DNA from: Saliphagus infecundisoli
GTDB lineage: Archaea; Halobacteriota; Halobacteria; Halobacteriales; Natrialbaceae
NCBI RefSeq assembly: GCF_020177375.1
Contig: NZ_JAIWHV010000002.1
Span: 372,001-436,000 of the forward strand
Length of the DNA: 64,000 nucleotides
Direction of reading: 5' to 3'
How positions within the stretch are numbered: position 1 is the stretch's first letter; each line of letters starts with the position of its first letter. The notes below the pieces were generated by a model. That model had not been told where the DNA came from. It did no database searches and worked only from the letters and a program-made list of their open reading frames with translations. Shown in pieces: positions 28,756 through 37,207 of the stretch. A program made the translations under genes and the position numbers.

Positions 28756-29079
28756 ATGGTCGAGAGTCCGTTCGAGACGACGGTTCGCGTCGGTCGGGTC
28801 GAGCGCGCGGAGGCGTTCCCCGAGACCGACAAGCCGGAGATGGTGAAGCTGTGGATCGATCTCGGCGAGGAAACCGTCCAGTCGGCCGCCCAGTTGGGGT
28901 ACCGTCACGATCCCGAAGCACTGCCGGGTCGGCAGGTGATCTGTGCGACCGACCTGGGCACCGTTCCGATCGCGGGATTCGAGTCGGAGGCACTGACCCT
29001 TGGCGTCCCCGACGAGGAGGGCCACCCGGTGCTCGTGACGCCCGACGAGGACGTCCCGCTCGGGGGATCGCTCTACTGA
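28756..29079 (+). CDS. csaA: tRNA-binding domain protein, CsaA-like
   Basis: The 107-residue OB-fold protein matches CsaA/EMAPII-type tRNA-binding domains: VRVGRVERAEAFPETDKPEM, KLWIDLGEE, LPGRQVICATDLG, GFESEALTLGVPDEEG and PDEDVPLGGSLY. CsaA is described as a chaperone-like and tRNA-binding protein. The usual SSAQI motif appears as SAAQL. The start MVESPFE is preceded by 23 residues of open frame that do not resemble the family. The gene ends 39 bp before mutS. Confidence 0.85.
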   Translation: MVESPFETTVRVGRVERAEAFPETDKPEMVKLWIDLGEETVQSAAQLGYRHDPEALPGRQVICATDLGTVPIAGFESEALTLGVPDEEGHPVLVTPDEDVPLGGSLY

Positions 29080-29118
29080 ATCCGCAGGTCTTTAGCGGTG
29101 GGCCGAGTGCCTTCGGGT

Positions 29119-31776
29119 ATGCCAGAGGCGACGGGGATCGTCGGGGAGTTCCTCTCTCTCCGGGAGGAGGCCGACGCCGACCTGCTCGCGATGCAGTGTG
29201 GGGACTTCTACGAGTTCTTCGCCGAGGACGCCGAACTCGTCGCCGAGGAACTCGACTTGAAGGTCTCCCAGAAGTCCTCCCACGGCTCGTCGTACCCGAT
29301 GGCGGGCGTCCCCGTCGACGACCTCACGCCGTATCTGAAGGCGCTGGTCGAACGCGGCTACCGCGTCGCGGTCGCGGACCAGTACGACACCGACGACGGC
29401 GGCCACGCCCGCGAGGTCGTCCGCGTGGTGACGCCGGGGACCCTCCTCGAGACGAGCGACGCCGACGCCCAGTACCTCGCGGCGGTCGTCGCCGGCGAGG
29501 GGTACGGCCTCGCCTTCGCCGACGTCACCACCGGCCGGTTTCTCGTCGCCGACGCCGAGGATCGGGGAGAAGCCCTCACCGAACTCTACCGGTTCTCGCC
29601 GGTCGAGATCCTCCCCGGCCCCGAGGTCAGGACCGACGACGACCTCCTCTCGGAGCTGGACGGGACGCTCACCCCCCACGAAACGGAGGCGTTCGCGCCC
29701 AAACGCGCCGCCCACGCCGTCGGTGAGCAGTTCGGCCGGGAGACGGTCGATCGCCTCGACGTCTCCCGGGAAGCGATCGCGGCCGCCGGCGCGGTCCTCG
29801 CGTACGTCGAGGAAACCGGCGCGGGCGTGCTGGCGTCGATGACCCGGATCGGTGCCCACCACGGCGACGACCACGTCACCCTCGACGCGACCACCCAGCG
29901 AAACCTCGAACTCACCGAGACGATGCACGGAGAGAGCGAGGGCTCGCTGTTTTCGACGATCGACCACACCGAGACGAGCGCGGGCGGCCGGTTGTTAAAG
30001 GAGTGGCTCTGTCGTCCCCGCCGGTCGCCTGCGCTGTTGGAGGAGCGTCTCGCCTGCGTCGAGGGGCTCTCGACGGCGGCGATGGCCCGCGAGGAGCTCC
30101 GCGACCGACTGGGCGAGGCCTACGACCTGGAGCGGCTGGCCTCGCGGGCGACCCACGGTAGCGCCGACGCCCGGGATCTGGTGGCCGTTCGGGAGACCCT
30201 CGCCGTCCTCCCCGCGGTCGCCGACGTCGTTTCGTCGACCCCCGATCTCGCCGACTCGCCCCTCCCAGACCGCCTCGAGGAACCCGACCGAGAGGCCGCC
30301 GGCGCGTTGTGCCGGGAACTCGAGGAAGCCATCGCCGAGGACCCGCCCTCGACGGTGACCCAGGGCGAACTCCTCCGGCGGGGATACGACCCCGACCTGG
30401 ACGAGGTGATCGAGCGACACGAGGCGGTCCAGGCGTGGTTCGACGGGTTAGCCGAGCGCGAGAAGCGCCGCCACGGCCTTTCGCACGTGACCGTCGACCG
30501 CAACACGACCGACGGCTACTACGTCCAGGTCGGGAAGTCGGCGGCCGACGGCGTTCCCGAGGAGTACGACGAGATCAAGACGCTGAAGAACTCGAAGCGG
30601 TTCACGACCGACGAGCTAGAGGAGAAAGAGCGGGAACTGCTCGGATTGGAAGAGCAGCGGGGGGAGCTCGAGTACGACCTCTTCGCCGAACTGCGCGACC
30701 GGGTGGGCGAACGCGCCGAACTCCTCCAGGACGTCGGCCGAACCCTGGCGGAGGTGGACGTTCTCGCCGGGCTCGCGACCCACGCCGCCGAGAACCGCTG
30801 GATCCGGCCCGACCTGCACGCCGGCGAGGGCCTGTCGATCCAGGCAGGTAGGCATCCGGTCGTCGAGGGCACCACCGAGTTCGTGCCCAACGACGTCGCC
30901 TTAGACGACGACCGGCGCTTCCTGATCGTCACCGGGCCGAACATGTCCGGGAAGTCGACGTACATGCGCCAGGTCGCCTGCATCGTCCTCCTGGCCCAGA
31001 TCGGCAGCTTCGTCCCCGCCCGCGAGGCCGAGATCGGGCTCGTCGACGGCATCTTCACCCGGGTCGGGGCGCTCGACGAACTCGCGGGCGGGCGCTCGAC
31101 GTTCATGGTCGAGATGAGCGAACTCTCGAACATCCTCCATTCGGCGACCGAGGACTCGCTGGTGATCCTGGACGAGGTCGGCCGCGGGACGGCGACCTAC
31201 GACGGGATCTCGATCGCGTGGGCCGCGACCGAGTATCTGCACAACGAGGTCGGCGCGAAGACGCTCTTTGCGACCCACTACCACGAACTGACGGGGCTGG
31301 CCGACCACCTCCCGCGGGTCGGCAACGTCCACGTCGCCGCCGAGGAGCGAGAGGGCGAGGTCACCTTCCTCCGGACGATCCGCGAGGGTCCCACGGACCG
31401 ATCCTACGGCATCCATGTCGCCGACCTCGCGGGGGTGCCCGGTCCGGTCGTCTCGCGCTCCCGGGAGGTCCTCGACCGCCTGCGCGATGAGAAGGCGATC
31501 GAGGCCAGGGGCGGGGGAGACGACGAGCCGGTCCAGACCGTCTTCGACGTCGGCAGCGGGAGCTTTCGTGGCCCCGCGAACGCCGACGGCGGCGAGCGAC
31601 CCGCTGAGTCGCGATCCTCGCCGGAGTCGTCCGACGGCGGCGAGTCCACGAAGGGTCTCGATCCCGACGCGAAACGGGTGCTCGAGGACCTCGAGGGGAT
31701 CGACGTAGCGGAGACGGCGCCGGTCGAACTGCTCTCGAAGGTCAGCGAGTGGCAGCGGACCCTCGAGGACCGGTAG
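29119..31776 (+). CDS. mutS: DNA mismatch repair protein MutS
   Basis: The 885-residue MutS1-type protein recognises mismatches. The N-terminal Phe-x-Glu mismatch motif is present (CGDFYEFFAEDA). The connector, core and clamp follow, then the ATPase with Walker A GPNMSGKSTYMRQ (Ser for the usual second Gly), Walker B VILDEVGRGTATYDG and FATHYHELTGLADHLPRVGN. A Ser/Asp-rich insertion of about 60 residues precedes the C-terminal helix. gtctttagcg lies about 27 nt upstream of the ATG, consistent with a leaderless message. mutL lies downstream on the same strand. Confidence 0.95.
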   Translation: MPEATGIVGEFLSLREEADADLLAMQCGDFYEFFAEDAELVAEELDLKVSQKSSHGSSYPMAGVPVDDLTPYLKALVERGYRVAVADQYDTDDGGHAREVVRVVTPGTLLETSDADAQYLAAVVAGEGYGLAFADVTTGRFLVADAEDRGEALTELYRFSPVEILPGPEVRTDDDLLSELDGTLTPHETEAFAPKRAAHAVGEQFGRETVDRLDVSREAIAAAGAVLAYVEETGAGVLASMTRIGAHHGDDHVTLDATTQRNLELTETMHGESEGSLFSTIDHTETSAGGRLLKEWLCRPRRSPALLEERLACVEGLSTAAMAREELRDRLGEAYDLERLASRATHGSADARDLVAVRETLAVLPAVADVVSSTPDLADSPLPDRLEEPDREAAGALCRELEEAIAEDPPSTVTQGELLRRGYDPDLDEVIERHEAVQAWFDGLAEREKRRHGLSHVTVDRNTTDGYYVQVGKSAADGVPEEYDEIKTLKNSKRFTTDELEEKERELLGLEEQRGELEYDLFAELRDRVGERAELLQDVGRTLAEVDVLAGLATHAAENRWIRPDLHAGEGLSIQAGRHPVVEGTTEFVPNDVALDDDRRFLIVTGPNMSGKSTYMRQVACIVLLAQIGSFVPAREAEIGLVDGIFTRVGALDELAGGRSTFMVEMSELSNILHSATEDSLVILDEVGRGTATYDGISIAWAATEYLHNEVGAKTLFATHYHELTGLADHLPRVGNVHVAAEEREGEVTFLRTIREGPTDRSYGIHVADLAGVPGPVVSRSREVLDRLRDEKAIEARGGGDDEPVQTVFDVGSGSFRGPANADGGERPAESRSSPESSDGGESTKGLDPDAKRVLEDLEGIDVAETAPVELLSKVSEWQRTLEDR

Positions 31777-31906
31777 GCAGCGACGGCGTGTGGCGTGGCG
31801 GCCGGATCCGCCCCACCCGTCTCTGGAATCGGGGAACCGCTCCGAGTGCGTCTCGCGGAGGTCGGTCCACAGAATCCCTTATTGCCGGCCAGTGTGAACC
31901 ATACTC

Positions 31907-32116
31907 ATGTTAGAGAGGGACGACCGGGGCCGGCTGCACGTCCCGCGGTATCGGGTGGGCTGTTATTACGGCCGGATGGAGGACTGCTGTTGGGCGTGTA
32001 TGCTCCGACTCCTGCTGGCCGTACTCCTCGCGTGCAGCCGATGGATGGTCGGGATGGCGTGGTACCGACACTACTCCCGAGTGGGGGTTATGGGTTTTTG
32101 GTCGCCGGCGGCGTAG
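31907..32116 (+). CDS. Possible small Cys-rich membrane protein, 69 aa
   Basis: The frame starts MLERDDRGRLHVPRYRVGCY, continues with YGRMEDCCWAC and a hydrophobic stretch MLRLLLAVLLAC, and ends at TAG just before the SOUL gene. A TATA-like cttatt is about 26 nt upstream of the ATG, which argues for real expression. I know no family for it, and the 347-bp gap between mutS and the SOUL gene has no other candidate. It may be spurious. Confidence 0.35.
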   Translation: MLERDDRGRLHVPRYRVGCYYGRMEDCCWACMLRLLLAVLLACSRWMVGMAWYRHYSRVGVMGFWSPAA

Positions 32117-32123
32117 CCGGGCC

Positions 32124-32753
32124 ATGCGATCCCGTCTCGCCACCGTCGTCGCCGCCACCGCCGGGACCTTCCTCGTCGGCTGGATCGGCTGGGGCGTCTA
32201 CAGCGCCAGGACGACCGAACGCGTTCCCTACGACGTCCTCGAGTCGGGCGACGGATTCGAACTCCGGCGTTACCCCGAAACCGTACTGGTCGAGACGACG
32301 GACGACGACGGAACCGACGCGTTTCGGCGTCTGTTCCGGTACATCGACGGCGAGAACGCCGCGAGCGATGAAGTTGCGATGACCGCGCCGGTGCGAACGG
32401 GCAGGGGAGAGGGCGAGTCGGTGGCGATGACGGCACCCGTCCGAACCGCCGACCGGGGCGACGGGCCGGTCACGATGGCGTTCTACCTTCCGCCGTCGTA
32501 CTCGAAGACGTCGGCCCCGGTTCCGACGGATCCGGACGTTCGGCTCGTCGTCGAGCCGCCGCGGACGGTCGCCGTCCGTCGGTTCTCCTGGCTCGCGACC
32601 GACCGGCGCGTCGAGGCGCGGCGCCGGGTGCTGGTCGCGGCCGTCGCCGAGCGCGGTCTCGAGGTTCGGGGGGAGCCGGCCCTGTTGCAGTACAACGACC
32701 CGTGGACGCCGCCGTTCATGCGTCGAAACGAGGTCGCGGTGACGGTCGGGTAG
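32124..32753 (+). CDS. SOUL family heme-binding protein
   Basis: The 209-residue protein has an N-terminal membrane anchor (LATVVAATAGTFLVGWIGWGVY) and the SOUL fold: YDVLESGDGFELRRYPETVLVET, AFRRLFRYIDGENA, two VAMTAPV repeats, VTMAFYLPPSY, VAVRRFSWLATD and LQYNDPWTPPFMRRNEVAV. SOUL proteins bind heme or related tetrapyrroles. The role in haloarchaea is unknown. gtttttgg is about 27 nt upstream of the ATG. Confidence 0.93.
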   Translation: MRSRLATVVAATAGTFLVGWIGWGVYSARTTERVPYDVLESGDGFELRRYPETVLVETTDDDGTDAFRRLFRYIDGENAASDEVAMTAPVRTGRGEGESVAMTAPVRTADRGDGPVTMAFYLPPSYSKTSAPVPTDPDVRLVVEPPRTVAVRRFSWLATDRRVEARRRVLVAAVAERGLEVRGEPALLQYNDPWTPPFMRRNEVAVTVG

Positions 32754-32878
32754 GGGGAACCGACCCCGCCCGGTTCCGATCGTCCGTCGGGAGCGGAGGG
32801 CAACGCCGGTCCCGGGAGATCACCGGCCCGCGCCACCGGGGGACACTTGTGGCGGGAGGCCGTAGCCCCGCCGATCAG

Positions 32879-35020
32879 ATGAGCGACGAGACGGAGCCCG
32901 GAGGGGAGGCGGAGTCCGGAGAGGGGACGGCGGACGAGGCGGGGACCGAGATCCGCCGGCTCGACGACGACACCGTCGCCCGGATCGCCGCCGGCGAGGT
33001 CGTCGAGCGGCCCGCGAGCGCGGTGAAAGAGCTCGTCGAGAACGCTCTCGACGCCGGCGCCTCGCGTCTCTCGGTCGCGGTCTCGGAAGGGGGGACCGAG
33101 TCGATCCGGGTCTCCGACGACGGCCGCGGGATGACCGAAGCCGACGTCCGCGCGGCCGTCCGCGAGCACACGACCAGCAAGATCGGCGACGTCACCGACC
33201 TCGATTCGGGGGTTTCGACACTCGGGTTTCGGGGCGAGGCCTTACACACGATCGGCTCCGTCTCCCGGCTCCGGATCGAGACGAAAGCGCGGGGCACGGA
33301 GGGTGCGGGCACCGAACTCGTCTCCGAGGGCGGCGAGGTCCGCTCCGTCGAGCCGACGGGCTGTCCCGAGGGCACTGCGGTGACCGTCGAGGACCTCTTT
33401 TTTAACACGCCAGCCCGCCGGAAGTTCCTGAAGGCGACCGCGACGGAGTTCGCCCACGTCAACCGCGTGGTCACCCGCTACGCGCTCGCGAACCCCGACG
33501 TCGCCGTCTCTCTGACCCACGACGGCCGCGAAGTCTTTTCGACGACCGGCCAGGGCGACCTCCAGGCGGCGGTGCTGTCGGTGTACGGTCGCGAGGTCGC
33601 GAGCGCGATGATCCCCGTCGAGAGCGAGGGAGAAGAGCTTCCCGCAGGCCCCCTCGAGTCGGTTTCCGGACTCGTCTCTCACCCCGAGACCAACCGCTCC
33701 TCGCGGGAGTACCTCGCGACGTACGTCAACGGCCGCGCGGTCACCTCCCCTGCGATCCGCGAGGGGATCATGGGCGCCTACGAGGGTCAACTCGGCGATC
33801 GCTACCCGTTCGTCGTCCTCTTTCTGTCGGTGCCCGGCGACGCGGTGGACGTCAACGTCCACCCCCGCAAGCGCGAGGTCCGCTTCGACGACGACGACGC
33901 CGTCCGCCGGAGCGTCGACTCGGCCGTCGAGGCGGCGCTGCTCGACCACGGCTTGCTGCGCTCGACCGCCCCCCGTGGTCGGTCCGCTCCCGAGCAAACG
34001 AGCGTCTCCCCATCGAGCAGTCGGCCGGATTCCGACCGGGAACCCGGATCGGCGCAGACGGAGGGGGCGGATGATGCCGAGGTCGCCGAGTCCGCCCGCG
34101 CCGGTACAGCCCGCAAGGGCCACCGAGCGCGCGATTCCGGGACGGATTCGGCAGGCGACGCCGCGACCGCCGCCGCGACTGATGCCGCCAGCGCGGACGA
34201 AACCGACGCTGGCGAAGCCCCCCAGGACCCTGTCAGCACTCGATCACCGCCGGACCGAACGTCGGCGCCGCCCGACGAAGACGCCCCGCCGGCGCCGTCC
34301 GGAAGCGAACCCGCCGACGCTTCGAGCGACCCGGGCCCCTCGCCGGCGCGAGCGTTCGAAGCCGGCGAACAGCGGACTCTCGGCGGAGAGGCCGCGAGCA
34401 CGGACCGGGAGTTCGATTCCCTGCCCTCGCTGCGGGTGCTCGGCCAGCTCGAGGACACCTATCTCGTCTGTGAGGGCGAGGACGGGCTCGTCCTGATCGA
34501 CCAGCACGCCGCAGACGAGCGGGTCCACTACGAGCGCCTCCGGGAGGAGTTCGCGGACGACCCGGCCGCACAGACCCTCGCCTCGCCCGTGGAACTCGAG
34601 GTGACCGCCGCCGAAGCCGAAGCGTTTTCGGGCTACCGGGAGGCGCTCTCGCGGCTGGGTTTTCACGCGGACCGAACCGGCGACCACACCGTGTCGGTGA
34701 CGACCGTCCCCGCCGTCGTCGGGGAGGTCATGGCGCCCGAGGGGCTCCGGGACGTCCTCGACTCGGTCGTCGCCGGCGACCGTGAGGCGGGCGCCGAAAC
34801 CGTAGACGCCCTCGCGGACGACTTCCTCGCGGATCTCGCCTGCCATCCCGCGATCAAAGGCAACACCTCGCTGCGGGAGGGCTCCGTCGTTGATCTCCTC
34901 TCGGCGCTCGACGACTGCACCAACCCCTACGCCTGCCCGCACGGCCGGCCGGTGATCATCTCGATCGACGGCGACGAGATCGGTGAGCGATTCGAACGGG
35001 ACTACCCGGGCCACGCCTGA
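32879..35020 (+). CDS. mutL: DNA mismatch repair endonuclease MutL
   Basis: The 713-residue protein has the GHKL ATPase motifs ELVENALDAGA, SDDGRGM and TLGFRGEAL. A long low-complexity acidic/Ser/Ala linker spans about residues 360-520. The C-terminal domain carries the endonuclease motif DQHA-x2-E-x4-E (DQHAADERVHYE), then CHPAIKGN and CPHGRP. So it should nick DNA itself, as expected where no MutH exists. It works with the MutS encoded upstream. The next gene begins 2 bp after its stop. Confidence 0.95.
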   Translation: MSDETEPGGEAESGEGTADEAGTEIRRLDDDTVARIAAGEVVERPASAVKELVENALDAGASRLSVAVSEGGTESIRVSDDGRGMTEADVRAAVREHTTSKIGDVTDLDSGVSTLGFRGEALHTIGSVSRLRIETKARGTEGAGTELVSEGGEVRSVEPTGCPEGTAVTVEDLFFNTPARRKFLKATATEFAHVNRVVTRYALANPDVAVSLTHDGREVFSTTGQGDLQAAVLSVYGREVASAMIPVESEGEELPAGPLESVSGLVSHPETNRSSREYLATYVNGRAVTSPAIREGIMGAYEGQLGDRYPFVVLFLSVPGDAVDVNVHPRKREVRFDDDDAVRRSVDSAVEAALLDHGLLRSTAPRGRSAPEQTSVSPSSSRPDSDREPGSAQTEGADDAEVAESARAGTARKGHRARDSGTDSAGDAATAAATDAASADETDAGEAPQDPVSTRSPPDRTSAPPDEDAPPAPSGSEPADASSDPGPSPARAFEAGEQRTLGGEAASTDREFDSLPSLRVLGQLEDTYLVCEGEDGLVLIDQHAADERVHYERLREEFADDPAAQTLASPVELEVTAAEAEAFSGYREALSRLGFHADRTGDHTVSVTTVPAVVGEVMAPEGLRDVLDSVVAGDREAGAETVDALADDFLADLACHPAIKGNTSLREGSVVDLLSALDDCTNPYACPHGRPVIISIDGDEIGERFERDYPGHA

Positions 35021-35022
35021 CC

Positions 35023-36102
35023 GTGCGGGAACTCGACGGATCGGGCGGCGGCGGCCAGTTCCTCCGGACTGCCCTCGCCGTCGCCGCCCTCGAGGGCGAG
35101 CCCGTTCGGATCGAACAGGTCCGGGGCGGACGCGACGACCCCGGACTGAAGGCCCAACACCTCGCCGTCCTCGAGACGCTGTCGGCGATCACGGGCGCCG
35201 ACCGCGAGGGGGCGGAACTCGGCGCGGGGACGGTCGCGTTCGATCCCGGCCCCGTCTCGGGCGGGGAGTATGCGGTCGAGATCGGGACCGCCGGGAGCCT
35301 GACACTGCTGTTCGACGCCCTCCTCCCGCTGGCGGTCGCTCTCGAAGAACCCCTCTCCGTGACCGCGACCGGCGGCACCGACGTCGCGTGGTCGCCGCCG
35401 ATGGACTACCAGCGGCACGTGAAACTGCCGCTGCTCCGGGCGTTCGGGCTCGCGGCGACCGTCGAGGTCGATCGCCGGGGGTTCTACCCTGCAGGAGGCG
35501 GCCGGGTGACCCTCCACCTGTTTCCCTCCGCGCTCGAGCCGATCGCCCTCGACGGGAGCGCGACCGACGGCGCGAACCCGGGAGGCATCGACTCGGTTCG
35601 GATCCACTCGACGGAGGCCGCCGCCCTCGCCGACAGCGACGTCGCGAAACGCCAGGCCAGAGCAGCGACGGAACGGCTGGACCGGGCGATCGACGAGCGC
35701 GTCGAGACGACCGCGGAGAGCCCGGGACCGGGGTCGGCGATCGTGGTCGTGCTCGCCGACGGCGGGCTCCCGCGGGCGGGCTTTACCGCGCTGGGCGAAC
35801 CCGGGAAGCTCGCCGAGCGCGTCGGCGAGGCGGCCGCCGACGGGGCGAACCGCTTTCTCGAGCGCGACGCCGAGGACGGACCGCCGGCGGTCGACCCCCG
35901 CCTGGCCGATCAGCTCCTCCCCACCCTCGCGCTCGCCGGCGGGCGCTACCGGACGCCGGCGGTCACCGACCACCTCGAATCGGCCGCCGGACTGCTCGCG
36001 GATCTCGGGTACGATGTCTCGGTCTCGATCGACGCCGGCGGCGCGGTGGTCTCGGGGACGGACGATAAGCCTGGGGACCGACCGCGAGGGGACGACTTAT
36101 AG
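35023..36102 (+). CDS. rtcA: RNA 3'-terminal phosphate cyclase
   Basis: The 359-residue enzyme converts RNA 3'-phosphates to 2',3'-cyclic ends through an adenylylated His. It starts with GTG (VRELDGSGGGGQFLRTAL), the standard opening, and contains GRDDPGLKAQHLAVLETL, GTAGSLTLLFDALLPLA and RGFYPAGGGRVTL. The late LADQLLPTLALAGGRYRTPA is followed by VTDHLES, where His aligns with the nucleophile His309 region of E. coli RtcA. It is tightly linked to mutL, so it may be co-transcribed with it. Confidence 0.93.
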   Translation: MRELDGSGGGGQFLRTALAVAALEGEPVRIEQVRGGRDDPGLKAQHLAVLETLSAITGADREGAELGAGTVAFDPGPVSGGEYAVEIGTAGSLTLLFDALLPLAVALEEPLSVTATGGTDVAWSPPMDYQRHVKLPLLRAFGLAATVEVDRRGFYPAGGGRVTLHLFPSALEPIALDGSATDGANPGGIDSVRIHSTEAAALADSDVAKRQARAATERLDRAIDERVETTAESPGPGSAIVVVLADGGLPRAGFTALGEPGKLAERVGEAAADGANRFLERDAEDGPPAVDPRLADQLLPTLALAGGRYRTPAVTDHLESAAGLLADLGYDVSVSIDAGGAVVSGTDDKPGDRPRGDDL

Positions 36103-36125
36103 CACGCCCGGTCGTCCGATCCCGT

Positions 36126-36194
36126 ATGAACGACCGCGACCCGATCCGGCGGGCCGACGGGATCGGACGGGAGGCCACGAGGCGGGACCGATGA
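36126..36194 (+). CDS. Putative 22-aa leader peptide coupled to kdgK
   Basis: This mini-frame starts with ATG about 27 nt after a TATA-like gacttatag (near 36094-36102) and encodes a basic/acidic peptide beginning MNDRDPIRRADGIG. Its TGA overlaps the kdgK ATG as ATGA. The promoter spacing suggests that the transcript begins at this ATG, so the ribosome would reach kdgK by termination-reinitiation. Peptide function is unknown and may be only coupling. Confidence 0.4.
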   Translation: MNDRDPIRRADGIGREATRRDR

Positions 36195-37141
36195 CCGACC
36201 TCGTCACCTTCGGCGAGACGATGCTCCGGCTCTCGCCGCCGGACAACGAGCGCATCGAGTCCACCGACGAGTTCGAGGTGCGTGCGGCGGGCGCCGAGAG
36301 CAACGTCGCCGTCGCCGCCTCCCGGCTGGGCGCCGAGGCGACCTGGACCTCGAAACTGCCCGACTCGCCGCTGGGACGGCGGGTCGTCGGCGAACTCAAT
36401 CAGTACGGGATCGGGACCGACGTGATCCTCGGGGAGGGCCGCCAGGGCACCTACTACCTCGAGCACGCCGGCAAGCCCCGCGGGACGAACGTCGTCTACG
36501 ACCGGGCGGACGCGGCGGTGACGACCGCCCGTGCCGAGGAGTTCGACCACGACCTGATCGGCGAGGCGGACTGTTTCTTCACGACGGGGATCACGCCCGC
36601 GCTCTCGCCGACGCTCCGGGAGACGACCGGCAAACTGCTCCAGGCCGCAAAGCGCGCGGGGACGGCGACGGCCTTCGACTTCAACTACCGGGGGAAGCTC
36701 TGGTCGGAGGCGGAGGCCGAGGAGACGCTGACCGCGCTGTTCGGCGGGATCGACCTCCTCGTGATCGCCACCCGGGACGCCCGGGAGGTGCTCGGCTACG
36801 AGGGTGACCCCCGCCAGATCGCCCACAAGCTGGGCTCGGCCTACGAGTTCGACACGGTCGTCGTCACCCGCGGCGCGCGGGGCGCGCTGGCCTGGCACGA
36901 CAGCGTCGTCCACGACCACGACGCCTACGAGACCGATACCGTGGACCCGATCGGCACCGGCGACGCCTTCACCGGCGCCTTCCTCGCCCGCCGGCTCGCC
37001 GGCGACGACGTTCCGACCGCTCTCGAGTACGGCGCCGCGACCGCCGCGCTCAAGCGGACGATTCCGGGGGACATCGCCCTGGTCACCCGCGAGGAGGTCG
37101 AGGCGGTCATCGCCGACGAGAGCGGGGAGATATCCCGATAG
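36191..37141 (+). CDS. kdgK: 2-keto-3-deoxygluconate/galactonate kinase, PfkB family
   Basis: The 316-residue ribokinase-fold enzyme begins MTDLVTFGETMLRLSPPDNE, a typical KDG kinase opening. It has the substrate motif AAGAESNVAVAASRLGAEA, AFDFNYRGKLWS, and the C-terminal PfkB signature DPIGTGDAFTGAFLARRLAG with the catalytic Asp. It phosphorylates KDG (or KDGal) in the semi-phosphorylative Entner-Doudoroff and De Ley-Doudoroff pathways of haloarchaea. It therefore fits downstream of the galactonate dehydratase at 19038. An overlapping mini-frame precedes it. Confidence 0.9.
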   Translation: MTDLVTFGETMLRLSPPDNERIESTDEFEVRAAGAESNVAVAASRLGAEATWTSKLPDSPLGRRVVGELNQYGIGTDVILGEGRQGTYYLEHAGKPRGTNVVYDRADAAVTTARAEEFDHDLIGEADCFFTTGITPALSPTLRETTGKLLQAAKRAGTATAFDFNYRGKLWSEAEAEETLTALFGGIDLLVIATRDAREVLGYEGDPRQIAHKLGSAYEFDTVVVTRGARGALAWHDSVVHDHDAYETDTVDPIGTGDAFTGAFLARRLAGDDVPTALEYGAATAALKRTIPGDIALVTREEVEAVIADESGEISR

Positions 37142-37207
37142 GGGGGTCGCTCGAGGACGGCACACGGACCCCGAAACGCTATCCGGCAGTCCGCCGTACC
37201 GCCGCCC

